48,332 bases of DNA, from positions 1-48,332 of the forward strand of contig NZ_JAJFNK010000039.1 of assembly GCF_021739485.1 (NCBI RefSeq). Reading direction: 5' to 3'. Source of the stretch: Alicyclobacillus tolerans (GTDB lineage: Bacteria; Bacillota; Bacilli; Alicyclobacillales; Alicyclobacillaceae). The notes below the pieces were generated by a model. It made no database searches, had not been told where the DNA came from, and saw nothing but the letters and a program-made list of their open reading frames with translations. The position numbers were made by a program, and so were the translations under genes. Shown piece by piece: positions 25,136-33,594 of this stretch (position 1 is its first letter; every line of letters starts with the position of its first letter).

Positions 25136-25485
25136 GACAAATTTTCTCCTTCCACCAAAATTATAGTCCCAAGTACTGCCCAGCAGAACTGAAAAGGACT
25201 TAGGCCTTCGTCTAACGCCGTATTTGTTTCGTCTTTGTATAAGCGACGTTCAGCGAGCCTGTTTCATCAAACGGTTGTTCCGATGTCTGTTTGACCGTAG
25301 ATTCACCTCCCCCGCGATCGGGTCACTTGGGTCCCACGATGTGCTTACACTAACTTTAACTCGTAAACTTCAAAAGTGAATAAAATTTTTTCTAAAGACA
25401 TTGCTTAGCGTGTGGTTTTGGGGTGTGAAAATGACACAAGGCCCCAGCGCGGCCTTTTTCAGTCCATAAATTGTGTGATCTTGCC
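25136..25485. other. Intergenic region with a terminator hairpin
   Basis: AAGGCC (25438-25443) and GGCCTT (25451-25456) form a stem followed by TTT on the plus strand. On the minus strand it lies just past the FUSC gene and has TTGTGTCATTTTC after it, so it probably ends that gene. A 28-codon minus frame (25298-25212) preceded by GGGGGAGGTG but beginning at ACG is discussed under findings. Confidence 0.45.
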
Positions 25486-27693
25486 CTACACAGACAGCAT
25501 CCGGAACATGGTTCCAAGGTTGTCCTCCATCCGGATGAAGATGGACGTGAGGGAAGCAGGCAGGTCCATTTCGTTGAGTTCCCTTTTCGTAAAGGGGCTG
25601 ATTTCGTCGAGTATGAAGGTCCCACTCTCCAAATTTGTGTCCGGGTGGCGAATGCGAGCCTCAACCTCATTCAGGCAATCCTGAACGTACTGACCAAATC
25701 GAGTCACGTCGGGGTGATTGCGTAGAACGCCATACCTCAGTACGCCAAACCCCGTTTTGGGCAAATTGTCGTTGCTCACATCCCTGCCTGGGAAAGCGAA
25801 GTGAGACTCAAGGGCGAGCAAGCTGTCTGACATGCGGTTGAGGGCCGTGACAAGGCCGGCTGATGCATCCCAGCCGATCCGGCTCTGTTCAGCCCCGAAT
25901 TTCTCCTTACCCGGCTCCCTCACTGCCTGGTCTAACAAGTTGACTGTGTTCGTCCGCGCCAAGCGGGCCCTTTTACGATAGGTTTCTAAACTCGCCATTT
26001 GCCGGTCATCCACCAACCCAAATACGACCCGAACGTAGTCCCGTTCTGCCGCAACGAGGCCGGCTATCGCCTCTGGCAGGTTGCGATGAAGCCAGGTTGG
26101 CCAAATCAGGTACGCAAAAAAGGCGAGTGCGCCGCCAAGGACGGTGTAGATGACGCGATCGGCAAGGGTCGTCGCCGCTGGAGCCCCCTGGAAAAACGAG
26201 AGCAGAACGGCCACTTCGGCAGTGAGAACAAATGAAAAGAGAACCATGTTGTAATTGAGCACGGCGTACATGGTTGTCAGCAGCACGGCGACAAGGATCG
26301 CCCCAAGCACGTGTTTCGTGTCGGGAATGAGCAACAGGAGTGATGCCCCCACCGCGCCAAACAGCGTACCAACCACGCGGGCCACCCCACGCGTAAAGGT
26401 AGTGGCGAACTCAGGACGCAGAACAACCAACGTCGTTAGAGGCAGCCAGTAGCTGCGTGAGTAGGGCAGCACGCGTTCCAAGAAGACAGCTGCCGCTAAC
26501 ACACCGCCCAAGCGGACGGCGTGCCGGAACACCGCTGAGTGGAAAGTCAGGTTCGCACGTAACGCATTCCATGCGCTGGCCATCTGAAACCTACGGCTGC
26601 GAACCCGCGGATCGTGGAAATTTCGTTTTGTGCGATCGCTGTGACTACCTGTTGGATGGACCATTTGGTCGTGGATACCTTGATGGTCGGGAGACACAAG
26701 AGCAGAGGCATTGAGCGTTTCCGTCGCAATGCGGTGGATGCATGCGTAAACCTGGTGCCAGTCCTCCGATGGAAGAGCTGCGGTTTCGGCTGTTTCCGAG
26801 ATTGCCTTGAGTTCGCCAGTGAGGTCGCTGGATAAGCCGTTTTTTCCAGCAGCAAGTGCAGCCGCGACGGCGTCAAGCCCGCTTGCCAGAGTCTCAGCCT
26901 GAATCTGCAAGGGTTCCCATTGGGAAGGTGGGAAAACAGCTTGTTGCCGAAGCGATCGCAGCATGCCACGCAGTGCCACTACTTCGATTCGCAGCGATTC
27001 GGCCGTATTGATCAATACCTCTAGACGATTCCGATACGACATTCTCAAAGCGGATCCGAGCAGCAGTGTCGTTGCTGCCTGCAAGGATGATGCAGCTTGC
27101 AGGTCAGCTTGCCGGGAAGGCGTGCGCGCGTAGTTTGCAAGCGCTCTGTACACGGCGGCGACTGCGCGTGCCTCCACTCTCGAACTATGAACCCATTCTA
27201 CGGCACCCATCAGAGACGCTTGCAACAACCCTCCTAAGAGTACGAACAGGCCGCGCAGGATAGCTTGAGTTATCCCGGTATGCGGGAACCCGGAAAACAG
27301 GGTAAACGCGATGGTGCCCCACATCCCAATCAGTCCCGCTTCAAGACTGACGGAATTTAGGAAGCCGGCGATGAAGCCGAGCAGTGCAATGACCATGACA
27401 GCCACCCAGCTTCCCGCCGTCAAGCCGGCAAAAAACGTAGTGATGCCCATTCCCGTCGCGGCCATCAGCATCGTTTGCAGCCGCTTGAAGACAGGCCCGT
27501 TCAGACCCGCAAAGCCAGCAACCTGGGCACCAATAGCAACACTGAGTGCAATCAGCAGTTGACCAGTAAGAATTCCCGTCATGAGCACAATAAACACGCC
27601 AACAGCATTGCGCAATCCCGAAGTGAACCGTAACTGTGACGGGTCGTGGCTGAGCATAAAGTCAAAAGTTTTGGCGACACTGGTTATCTTCAT
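25486..27693 (-). CDS. FUSC-family membrane protein (aromatic acid exporter-like)
   Basis: A 735-residue protein of the fusaric-acid-resistance/YccS-like superfamily. It has two membrane blocks of about six helices each: one near residues 28-165 (GVFIVLMTGILTGQLLIALS), the other near 385-530 (YWLPLTTLVVLRPEFATTFTRG, the family's conserved segment). Each block is followed by a mostly helical cytoplasmic region. Relatives export aromatic carboxylic acids, often as membrane subunits of a tripartite pump; Firmicutes lack the outer-membrane part, so it would act alone. ATG at 27693 has AAGGGCGG nine bases upstream. It is divergent from the MFS exporter at 27966, which suggests but does not prove a shared detoxification role. 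Confidence 0.82.
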   Translation of the reverse strand: MKITSVAKTFDFMLSHDPSQLRFTSGLRNAVGVFIVLMTGILTGQLLIALSVAIGAQVAGFAGLNGPVFKRLQTMLMAATGMGITTFFAGLTAGSWVAVMVIALLGFIAGFLNSVSLEAGLIGMWGTIAFTLFSGFPHTGITQAILRGLFVLLGGLLQASLMGAVEWVHSSRVEARAVAAVYRALANYARTPSRQADLQAASSLQAATTLLLGSALRMSYRNRLEVLINTAESLRIEVVALRGMLRSLRQQAVFPPSQWEPLQIQAETLASGLDAVAAALAAGKNGLSSDLTGELKAISETAETAALPSEDWHQVYACIHRIATETLNASALVSPDHQGIHDQMVHPTGSHSDRTKRNFHDPRVRSRRFQMASAWNALRANLTFHSAVFRHAVRLGGVLAAAVFLERVLPYSRSYWLPLTTLVVLRPEFATTFTRGVARVVGTLFGAVGASLLLLIPDTKHVLGAILVAVLLTTMYAVLNYNMVLFSFVLTAEVAVLLSFFQGAPAATTLADRVIYTVLGGALAFFAYLIWPTWLHRNLPEAIAGLVAAERDYVRVVFGLVDDRQMASLETYRKRARLARTNTVNLLDQAVREPGKEKFGAEQSRIGWDASAGLVTALNRMSDSLLALESHFAFPGRDVSNDNLPKTGFGVLRYGVLRNHPDVTRFGQYVQDCLNEVEARIRHPDTNLESGTFILDEISPFTKRELNEMDLPASLTSIFIRMEDNLGTMFRMLSV

Positions 27694-27965
27694 GGATATA
27701 AACCGCCCTTTTCACAGTTACACGATTTTTGCAAGGGTGCTTCACTCAGAACAAAATCCCTATACATTTGTCTGCCCTGTGCAGGCGTTTTTCATGATTC
27801 AGCAGAAAATATCCACGAGGCGAATATGTAAGTATCAGCAGTGGGCTTACCATCCAAATAGGCGGCGAAATTTACTGGCGAAGTACATAAGGGACGAAAA
27901 CACAACCGCAACAGCGTCGATCGGTGCGGCATACAAAGTCTAATCGGATAGGCAGGTATAAGTGC

Positions 27966-29519
27966 ATGAATGTGGCGAAAAATCGAACAAGTTTTATCGT
28001 TGCTGGTCTTCTGCTAGGTATTCTTGTCTCAGCGATGGACAACACCATCGTGGCGACTGCCATGGGGACGATTGTTGCACAGCTCGGAGGGCTCGATAAG
28101 TTTGCATGGGTTTCATCTGCATACATGGTCACTGAAATGGCAGGAATGCCGATTTTCGGGAAGCTCTCTGACATGTATGGAAGAAAGAGATTCTTCATGT
28201 TCGGAATGGTGCTGTTTTTCATGGGTTCCATTCTTTGCGGCACGTCGCAGAACATCACGCAACTCATCATTTATCGTGCCATTCAGGGAATTGGCGGCGG
28301 TGCATTAGCACCCATTGCCTTTACGATTTTGTTTGATGTTGTTTCCCCGGAGCAACGAGGTAAGATGGGTGGAATGTTTGGGGCTGTTTTCGGACTGTCA
28401 AGTATTTTTGGGCCGCTATTAGGCGCGTATATCACCGATCACATTGACTGGCGCTGGGTTTTTTACATTAACATCCCCCTTGGCGTTGTCTGCTTCTTCT
28501 TGGTCTTCATCTTCTACAAAGAGTCCATGCAACACGCCAAAGAGCGGATTGACTGGCTTGGAGTCCTGACGCCCGTACCTGCGATTGGATGCCTCATGTT
28601 TGCGCTGCAACTAGGCGGAGCGAAATACGCGTGGAATTCGGCAACAATTATTGGACTGTTTATCGTGGCAGGAGTACTGTTTGCAGTCTTCCTCGTCATT
28701 GAAGCAAAGGTCAAGGAACCAATTGTATCGTACAAGATGTTTGGGAACCGTCTATTTGCAGGCAGCAGCCTGGTGGCATTGTTCTCTGGCGGATCCTACG
28801 TTGTAGCCGTGTTGTTCATTCCCATTTTTATTCAAGGTGTTATGGGAGGGACAGCCACGAACTCGGGTCTTATCTTGTTACCCATGATGCTGGCCAGCGT
28901 CGTGGCAAGCCAAGTTGGCATTTTCATGGCGCGAAAACTGACCTATCGCGGTGTCATGCTGGTTTTCTGTGTTATCTTTGTCGCCGGCATTTACTTATTG
29001 GGCACCATTGGCGTCGATACGACCCGACTTCAAATCACACTGTTTATGGTTGTCGTCGGCTTTGGCATTGGGGCATCGTTCTCGGTCCTCAGCGTCGCAG
29101 CCATGCAACCGTTTGGCATGCGTCAACGCGGGACGGCGAGTTCGACGACGAACTTCATTCGTGAGTTTGCAATGGCTGTGGGTATTACGGTCTATGGAAT
29201 CATTCAGAAGAACCTGTTCACGCATCACGTGGCAAACGCCTTTGCCAGTCAAGGGCCATTATCCGCGCTGGCCGTCAAGTTTTCACACAGTGACCCCCAC
29301 GCCATGCTTTCGCCGCAACTCCGGTCTGCCATTCCGGGTCCGATTCTCGTCAAGTTAACGGAGGCTCTTTCTATATCGATTGCCCATACGGTTCTTTGGA
29401 CGCTCATTCCGGCTGGTCTGGCTTTGATACTCGTCTTCGTCATACCGAAGGAAAAAATGGCCATGGGGTTTGGTGAGATGGAACAAGCGTCGCCATCGCC
29501 CCCATCTCAAGTCGAGTAA
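27966..29519 (+). CDS. MFS drug exporter, DHA2/EmrB-QacA family (14 helices)
   Basis: Proton-coupled multidrug exporter of 517 residues, the normal size for the 14-helix family. Helix 1 carries SAMDNTIVATAMG, the motif D1 region of this family. Motif A is GKLSDMYGRKRFFMFG, and motif C-like glycines appear in GAVFGLSSIFGPLLGAYI with DWRWVFYINIPLG next to it. I choose ATG at 27966 (MNVAKNR), because the 14 upstream codons are polar and lack a ribosome site; AGG lies about nine bases before it. The substrate is not predictable. No TetR or MarR gene is adjacent. Confidence 0.9.
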   Translation: MNVAKNRTSFIVAGLLLGILVSAMDNTIVATAMGTIVAQLGGLDKFAWVSSAYMVTEMAGMPIFGKLSDMYGRKRFFMFGMVLFFMGSILCGTSQNITQLIIYRAIQGIGGGALAPIAFTILFDVVSPEQRGKMGGMFGAVFGLSSIFGPLLGAYITDHIDWRWVFYINIPLGVVCFFLVFIFYKESMQHAKERIDWLGVLTPVPAIGCLMFALQLGGAKYAWNSATIIGLFIVAGVLFAVFLVIEAKVKEPIVSYKMFGNRLFAGSSLVALFSGGSYVVAVLFIPIFIQGVMGGTATNSGLILLPMMLASVVASQVGIFMARKLTYRGVMLVFCVIFVAGIYLLGTIGVDTTRLQITLFMVVVGFGIGASFSVLSVAAMQPFGMRQRGTASSTTNFIREFAMAVGITVYGIIQKNLFTHHVANAFASQGPLSALAVKFSHSDPHAMLSPQLRSAIPGPILVKLTEALSISIAHTVLWTLIPAGLALILVFVIPKEKMAMGFGEMEQASPSPPSQVE

Positions 29520-29605
29520 CTGTTCCTCGAAAGGGCTATCTTCCAGGGCAAGTTTGCATCAAGCAGGTATAAGGGTTAGCCCTGAAAAAGCACGTGAATT
29601 AAAAA

Positions 29606-29650
29606 GGAAACTGCCCCATGGCTGCACAAGGCAAATATAGGGCAGTTCCT
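29606..29650 (-). terminator. Terminator between the MFS and stalk-protein genes
   Basis: GGAAACTGCCC (29606-29616) pairs with GGGCAGTTCC (29640-29649) apart from one bulged A. On the minus strand it is followed by CCTTTTTAATT, so it chiefly ends the 29667 gene. Confidence 0.55.
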
Positions 29651-29666
29651 CTTCATTACTTGATTA

Positions 29667-30641
29667 TTATTGACGGTTGACTACGGTTTCCAATGCTTGA
29701 ACGGGGTTTCCGCTTTGCTGTAATTCGTTGACTTGAGTTCCTTCTTGCCAAGCGATGATGGTGTTTGGATTAAACGCGGTGCTGGTATCCGTACTGTTTA
29801 CAATAATGACACCATGGTCGTTCGGGGCTGGCAGCATGTGCGTGTGCAGATAAGAGACCATATTTTCTGCAACCTGTTTTACTCCCGGATTCATAGTATA
29901 ATAACGGATTTCAATCACCCAGTTTCCTTCTTGCCATTCATATCTTGCATGCCCCATGCCTGCACTTTCCTGAGCGGTAATGCCATACCCCAAATTAACC
30001 GGCGCACCCGAGAGTGCTCCGCCTTGAAGGCTTGCAATCTCATTTGCTGCTTCGGTGGAGGTTGCATAGGACTTCGTGGAAATCGGGTTAACTCCTTGCC
30101 CGGTCAAGTTCCAGTTGACCCCGTCCCAAGTTGCGCCCATGCTGAAATCGCGTGTCAGCACGGAGTCAACGTAGTAAATCGGTACATACGTCGTATTCAC
30201 CCCAGATGCTGGATCCTTACCAACGAGCTTTGGAAAGTTCATCGATGGCGGACCTCCGTCAACGAGGCTTATTTGCATTTGCCCCGTCGGTGCAACGACT
30301 GGATTCGCCTCTTGATTGCCAAGAGCAACATCGAACTTCCAATTTGCCGGATATTTTGTGAAAGTCAAGTCGGTTCCATTCCACGTTGTTTGAAATCCCA
30401 TTTTCTTCAAGGATTGTTGCAAGTAGTAAATCGGTACCCAAGTTGTGTTGGATCCGCTCCACGGGTCCTTTGCAACCACATGCTCAGGATTCGAGACGTT
30501 TTGCCCGTTCAGATTAATGTGTGTTGCTGCCATCGTGTATGCAGACTGGCTGGCCGCCATTGCGGGTGCTGACGACAACCCCGCAGCTAATGTCACGCCC
30601 GCCAGAGCTAAACCCGACACTGCAAATTTGTTGAATTTCAT
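29667..30641 (-). CDS. Exported stalk-domain protein with the shared C-terminal domain
   Basis: A 324-residue secreted protein. The signal peptide ends at AMAA (residues 27-30). Two copies of a copper-amine-oxidase-N/stalk-type unit follow: TTWVPIYYLQQSLKKMGFQ then TTWNGTDLTF (about 40-95), and TTYVPIYYVDSVLTRDF then ATWDGVNWNLT (about 130-180). The C-terminal domain (about 195-324) has VNLGYGIT, YEWQEGNWVIEI, VAENMVSYLHTHMLPAP and IIAWQEGTQV. It is closely alike to the extracellular part of the anti-sigma factor at 30953. An ECF-like promoter motif (30755-30783) precedes it, after the anti-sigma terminator. Probably a wall-associated partner or output of the sigma circuit; ligand unknown. 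Confidence 0.8.
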   Translation of the reverse strand: MKFNKFAVSGLALAGVTLAAGLSSAPAMAASQSAYTMAATHINLNGQNVSNPEHVVAKDPWSGSNTTWVPIYYLQQSLKKMGFQTTWNGTDLTFTKYPANWKFDVALGNQEANPVVAPTGQMQISLVDGGPPSMNFPKLVGKDPASGVNTTYVPIYYVDSVLTRDFSMGATWDGVNWNLTGQGVNPISTKSYATSTEAANEIASLQGGALSGAPVNLGYGITAQESAGMGHARYEWQEGNWVIEIRYYTMNPGVKQVAENMVSYLHTHMLPAPNDHGVIIVNSTDTSTAFNPNTIIAWQEGTQVNELQQSGNPVQALETVVNRQ

Positions 30642-30754
30642 GGAAAGTCACTCTCCCTTTGTTTTCGTCCACAGGCGTATTGAATCGTTCGATTACAGAA
30701 GACAGAAGCTTTCAACTCTGTGTTTCTGTTTTGTTTTTGCTTCTTACGTATGAG

Positions 30755-30783
30755 TAAACGCACCACCCCCATCGAAGGTTACA
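30755..30783 (-). promoter_or_regulatory. ECF-type promoter of the stalk-protein gene
   Basis: Minus strand: TGTAAC (30783-30778), 17 nt, CGTTTA (30760-30755), continuing CTC. Both hexamers, the spacing and the flanking TTGTAACCT/CGTTTACTC are identical to the site upstream of the ECF sigma gene. Confidence 0.7.
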
Positions 30784-30804
30784 AGCGAAGAACAAGAAAT
30801 AAAC

Positions 30805-30832
30805 GGAAAAAAGACCGCACTCATCAGTGCGG
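30805..30832 (-). terminator. Terminator of the sigma/anti-sigma operon
   Basis: CCGCACT (30815-30821) and AGTGCGG (30826-30832) form a stem. The minus strand continues TCTTTTTTCCGTTT. It separates the anti-sigma gene from the next promoter. The remainder of 30642-30952 shows no gene. Confidence 0.75.
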
Positions 30833-30952
30833 CCAAACTGCCGAGGGGTTTCTCGACATTTGTGAGCAGAGTGTCTTAAGCTCTGTCAGAATCTCTTCTT
30901 CCGATCGAATCGTGGCAGACCTCAGCTGCATCGATGCATCCGCATTTTACGT

Positions 30953-32353
30953 TTATGAAACACTCCAGTTTCCGAACAAGCCGTTCACAGTAATCGTTTG
31001 GGGTCCTTCTGTCACTGTCAACTTTTGACCATGAAGTGCCCAACTCAATCCCTTGCCCTGAGTCCCCGTGAATGGAGTCCATGAAACCCCGCCATCAGTC
31101 GTCACCAGCATGTATAAGAATTGAGTTGTACTTGATTGGTTCATGCTCATCCCGTACACCGGAATAAAGCCCACTTGGGGCGAAAAGAAGATCGGGTACT
31201 CGCTGGAACGATAATAGTTTTGATACGCACTTGGTATCGGAAGCTTTTGTTCCGTCCAAGTGGCACCACCATCGTGTGTCACAAATAAATCGGGCGTAAT
31301 GGAATACGCGGGCGAGTTGTTCAAAAGGTACCCGGTCTGTGGGTTGATAAACGACACACCGGCTACATCACTAAAATGTCCTGTTGACATGTTTGTCCAT
31401 GTTTTACCCCCATCTGTGGTTTTGGAAAATTGATATACAAAGTTACTCGCACCGCCACCTAAGTTTTTCACTTGAAAGCCAACGCTCGGCGTCAAATACA
31501 TGTCGCTGGTTCCGCCAGAGGTCTGAAATGTTTGATGAAAACTTTGTGAACTCGTGGTCGTTCCTGCAGGACGGTTACTGTTTACGACCTTCTGAAGTAC
31601 GCTCACCGGATCCCCCGATTGCTCGATTTGCGAGACGGTAGACCCTTCTTGCCACGCGACTTTGGTTCGCCATGTAGTCCCGGCGGCCGAACTCGTCATC
31701 ATGATGACACCCTTGTTCTTAGGAGGGGGAAGCATATGCGTGTGTAGATACGACACGACGTTCTTCGCTACTTGTGTTCCTGTCGCACTGTCCCCGAAAC
31801 CAAGCATATCGAGTGTCCAGTTCCCCTCACTCCACTGATATTTATATTGACCTGCACCTCCATTAAAGGCAGCCTTGATTCCAGTGCCCAAGTCAACGAG
31901 TGGACCAGATGGATAGACCTGGCCGAAGTTCTGCTCGAGATTCGTGATAACCGCAGCCGCTTGCGCTGAGTCTGGGTAGGTTTTCGTTGCGATACCACTT
32001 CCACCAGGGTTTTCAGAAGCAGTTCCGTTACTCGCCGGAGTGACCCCTCTTGTTGGATTTTGGTTCGAACCCGTTGCGACATTTTGCCCCGATGGCAAAG
32101 TGACGGGTTGATGCTGGTGCATCTCGAAACTGACTCCTCCTGCCACCACAGCTACGGCTGCAACAGCTGCTGCGACACCAGGCAGGAATCCCTGGGCACG
32201 TCTCCGACTTGGTTTCTTGAGACGTCCACTGCTGGGTGTCTTCAGAGACATTTCATTTCGAAGGTTTTGCAAAATCTCGAATTTATCTTCGGAATCCAGA
32301 TCCACGTCGCGAAGTGGAGAAAAAATCTCTTTTGCCTTCTCTTCCATGTTCAT
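30953..32353 (-). CDS. Transmembrane anti-sigma factor with two-part extracellular sensor
   Basis: A 466-residue single-pass protein encoded with the ECF sigma factor. The cytoplasmic part (1-55, acidic then basic KKPSRRR) would bind the sigma factor, though it lacks a zinc anti-sigma HxxxCxxC motif. One helix (about 56-75) follows. Outside are a Gly/Asn/Ser linker, the shared domain (about 130-258: VDLGTGIK, YQWSEGNWTLDM, VSYLHTHMLPPP, VAWQEGSTV) and a beta-propeller-like region with DGGKTW, DGGATW and DGGVSW repeats (314-425), as in Ycf48/BNR proteins. ATG at 32353 has GAGGTG upstream and overlaps the sigma gene by 71 nt. The anti-sigma role is inferred from context and topology; the signal sensed is unknown. 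Confidence 0.75.
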   Translation of the reverse strand: MNMEEKAKEIFSPLRDVDLDSEDKFEILQNLRNEMSLKTPSSGRLKKPSRRRAQGFLPGVAAAVAAVAVVAGGVSFEMHQHQPVTLPSGQNVATGSNQNPTRGVTPASNGTASENPGGSGIATKTYPDSAQAAAVITNLEQNFGQVYPSGPLVDLGTGIKAAFNGGAGQYKYQWSEGNWTLDMLGFGDSATGTQVAKNVVSYLHTHMLPPPKNKGVIMMTSSAAGTTWRTKVAWQEGSTVSQIEQSGDPVSVLQKVVNSNRPAGTTTSSQSFHQTFQTSGGTSDMYLTPSVGFQVKNLGGGASNFVYQFSKTTDGGKTWTNMSTGHFSDVAGVSFINPQTGYLLNNSPAYSITPDLFVTHDGGATWTEQKLPIPSAYQNYYRSSEYPIFFSPQVGFIPVYGMSMNQSSTTQFLYMLVTTDGGVSWTPFTGTQGKGLSWALHGQKLTVTEGPQTITVNGLFGNWSVS

Positions 32354-32882
32354 TTGGCTCACCTCTTTCCTCAAGCGGTTTTGACGAATCGAATCGTTCT
32401 GGTCCCAAAGCGATGCGAAGTTCTTTGATGGCACGATGAAGTGATGTCTTAACCTTTGCCTCAGACCATCCCAGTATCTCGGCCGTTTCTTCGACCGAAA
32501 GGTCGTGGACGCAACGCAGAATGAACACCTGTCGATAATCGAGTTTCAGGTGCAAAACGGCATCCTCAAGCTCAATCAGGGTATTGAGTGAAACGCTGAC
32601 CCTGCTGAGGTCAGGTTTGTGTTTTTCTTGGTACTTGCTTTCTACGCGTTTTTTTCTGAGCAGGTCAAAAACGTAATTCCGGGTAATTTGCAAGAGCCAA
32701 GCCTTGGGGTTCGAAATACCTTGGTCGTTCCATCCTCTAAATGCGCGTAAAAAAACTTCTTGGACGACGTCCTTTGCATCCACGTCAGCGGGTGCTAGGT
32801 ATCGTGCGAATCGATACACGTCACTAGCATACAAATGAAACAATTGCTCTACCCCATCGTTGGCAGACATAGCAGAGTTCAT
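32283..32882 (-). CDS. ECF-family RNA polymerase sigma factor
   Basis: A 199-residue alternative sigma factor. Region 2 covers about residues 10-80 (LFHLYASDVYRFARYL, then DAKDVVQEVFLRAFRGW and KAWLLQITRNYVFDLLRKKR, the -10 binding part). Region 4 covers about 105-160 (LDYRQVFILRCVHDLSVEET, then AEILGWSEAKVKTSLHRAIKEL, the helix-turn-helix for -35). A charged tail of about 40 residues follows region 4, and its last 71 nt overlap the anti-sigma gene. ATG at 32882 is preceded by GAGGTGGTGAG. An ECF-type promoter, probably its own target, lies 63 nt upstream, so positive autoregulation is likely. Confidence 0.9.
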   Translation of the reverse strand: MNSAMSANDGVEQLFHLYASDVYRFARYLAPADVDAKDVVQEVFLRAFRGWNDQGISNPKAWLLQITRNYVFDLLRKKRVESKYQEKHKPDLSRVSVSLNTLIELEDAVLHLKLDYRQVFILRCVHDLSVEETAEILGWSEAKVKTSLHRAIKELRIALGPERFDSSKPLEERGEPNEHGREGKRDFFSTSRRGSGFRR

Positions 32883-32945
32883 TAGCTTCTCACCACCTCA
32901 CACGGCTGCGTTTGTCTTTTCGATTGTTGTATGACGCCACAGGAG

Positions 32946-32974
32946 TAAACGTTTGTATAACCGGAGAGGTTACA
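32946..32974 (-). promoter_or_regulatory. ECF-type promoter of the sigma/anti-sigma operon
   Basis: Minus strand: TGTAAC (32974-32969), 17 nt, CGTTTA (32951-32946). TGTAAC/CG-type hexamers with this spacing are known for Bacillus ECF sigma factors of the SigX kind. Confidence 0.65.
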
Positions 32975-33123
32975 ACAGCTGATAAAAAGTCGTGAAATCA
33001 ATCTGTAAGGTGCTCATAAGTGGGGAAAATACACAGTGACGATGAGCTTGCCGCTTGGATAGACCACAGTCTCACTTATGTTGAACTCTTCGTACAAAAA
33101 GGTAGACGAAGCTAGTCAACTTA

Positions 33124-33154
33124 CTCCCGCCGATGCTGCGCATAGAGGCGGGAG
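33124..33154 (-). mobile_element. Right-end/omega-RNA-like hairpin of an IS200/IS605 remnant
   Basis: CTCCCGCC (33124-33131) and GGCGGGAG (33147-33154) form a strong hairpin about 95 nt downstream of the tnpB remnant. The flanking GGGAGCTTGCCACTCCC text is characteristic of the 3' end of many IS605-type elements. In intact elements this part also forms the scaffold of the TnpB guide RNA. Between 32975 and 33248 no other gene is visible. Confidence 0.45.
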
Positions 33155-33248
33155 CTTGCCACTCCCCGGAAGTGCAAACGATTCTTTCGAATCTCCTTCC
33201 TTCGCTTGCGAGGTGGGGTGACATCAGGGCAGGTTGACAACCACCCGG

Positions 33249-33480
33249 CTACACAGGGCTTGCCTGTGCAGTCACTGCAACCAGGTACTCAATTCCCATG
33301 CGGTGCAGATTCATCGCTCCAATGCGGTCATCGTTGGAGGTGTACAAACAGTTCTTGCACTGAAACACATGCTTTTTCTTGTTCCGATTGGCCTTTTTCA
33401 CATGACCACTTGGGATACGTTTGGGAGGTACCCACCATGTCAAACTATTGGCAAAAGCCGACAACAGTCTTGAGCGAGAA
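33249..33480 (-). pseudogene. Truncated IS200/IS605-type tnpB (RNA-guided nuclease) remnant
   Basis: The open frame, which extends to 33560, encodes the last part of a TnpB-like protein: WWVPPKRIP then GHVKKANRNKKKHVFQCKNC and LYTSNDDRIGAMNLHR, the zinc-finger and final RuvC segment (DxxGAxN). The first Cys pair of the finger is lost: where CPxCGH is expected the frame reads IPSGH, and the neighbouring frame shows the missing TYPKW, so a small deletion has shifted the frame. The first two thirds of the gene, including the earlier catalytic residues, are absent. Non-functional remnant. Confidence 0.7.
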
Positions 33481-33594
33481 GCTTTCGCTTCATGCAGAAC
33501 AATGGGCACGCTGGGCACCAACCAAACCCCAAAGGTTAACAAGAACCCAATGAAGTACAACGCGGTCAGTCTCCCTATTTCTCGTGACTTCTCC

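Noticed and set aside
29733..30572. Long plus-strand open frame opposite the stalk-protein gene
   Set aside because: It lies wholly antisense to a gene with signal peptide and repeated domains; its Cys/Arg-rich composition is that of a shadow frame.
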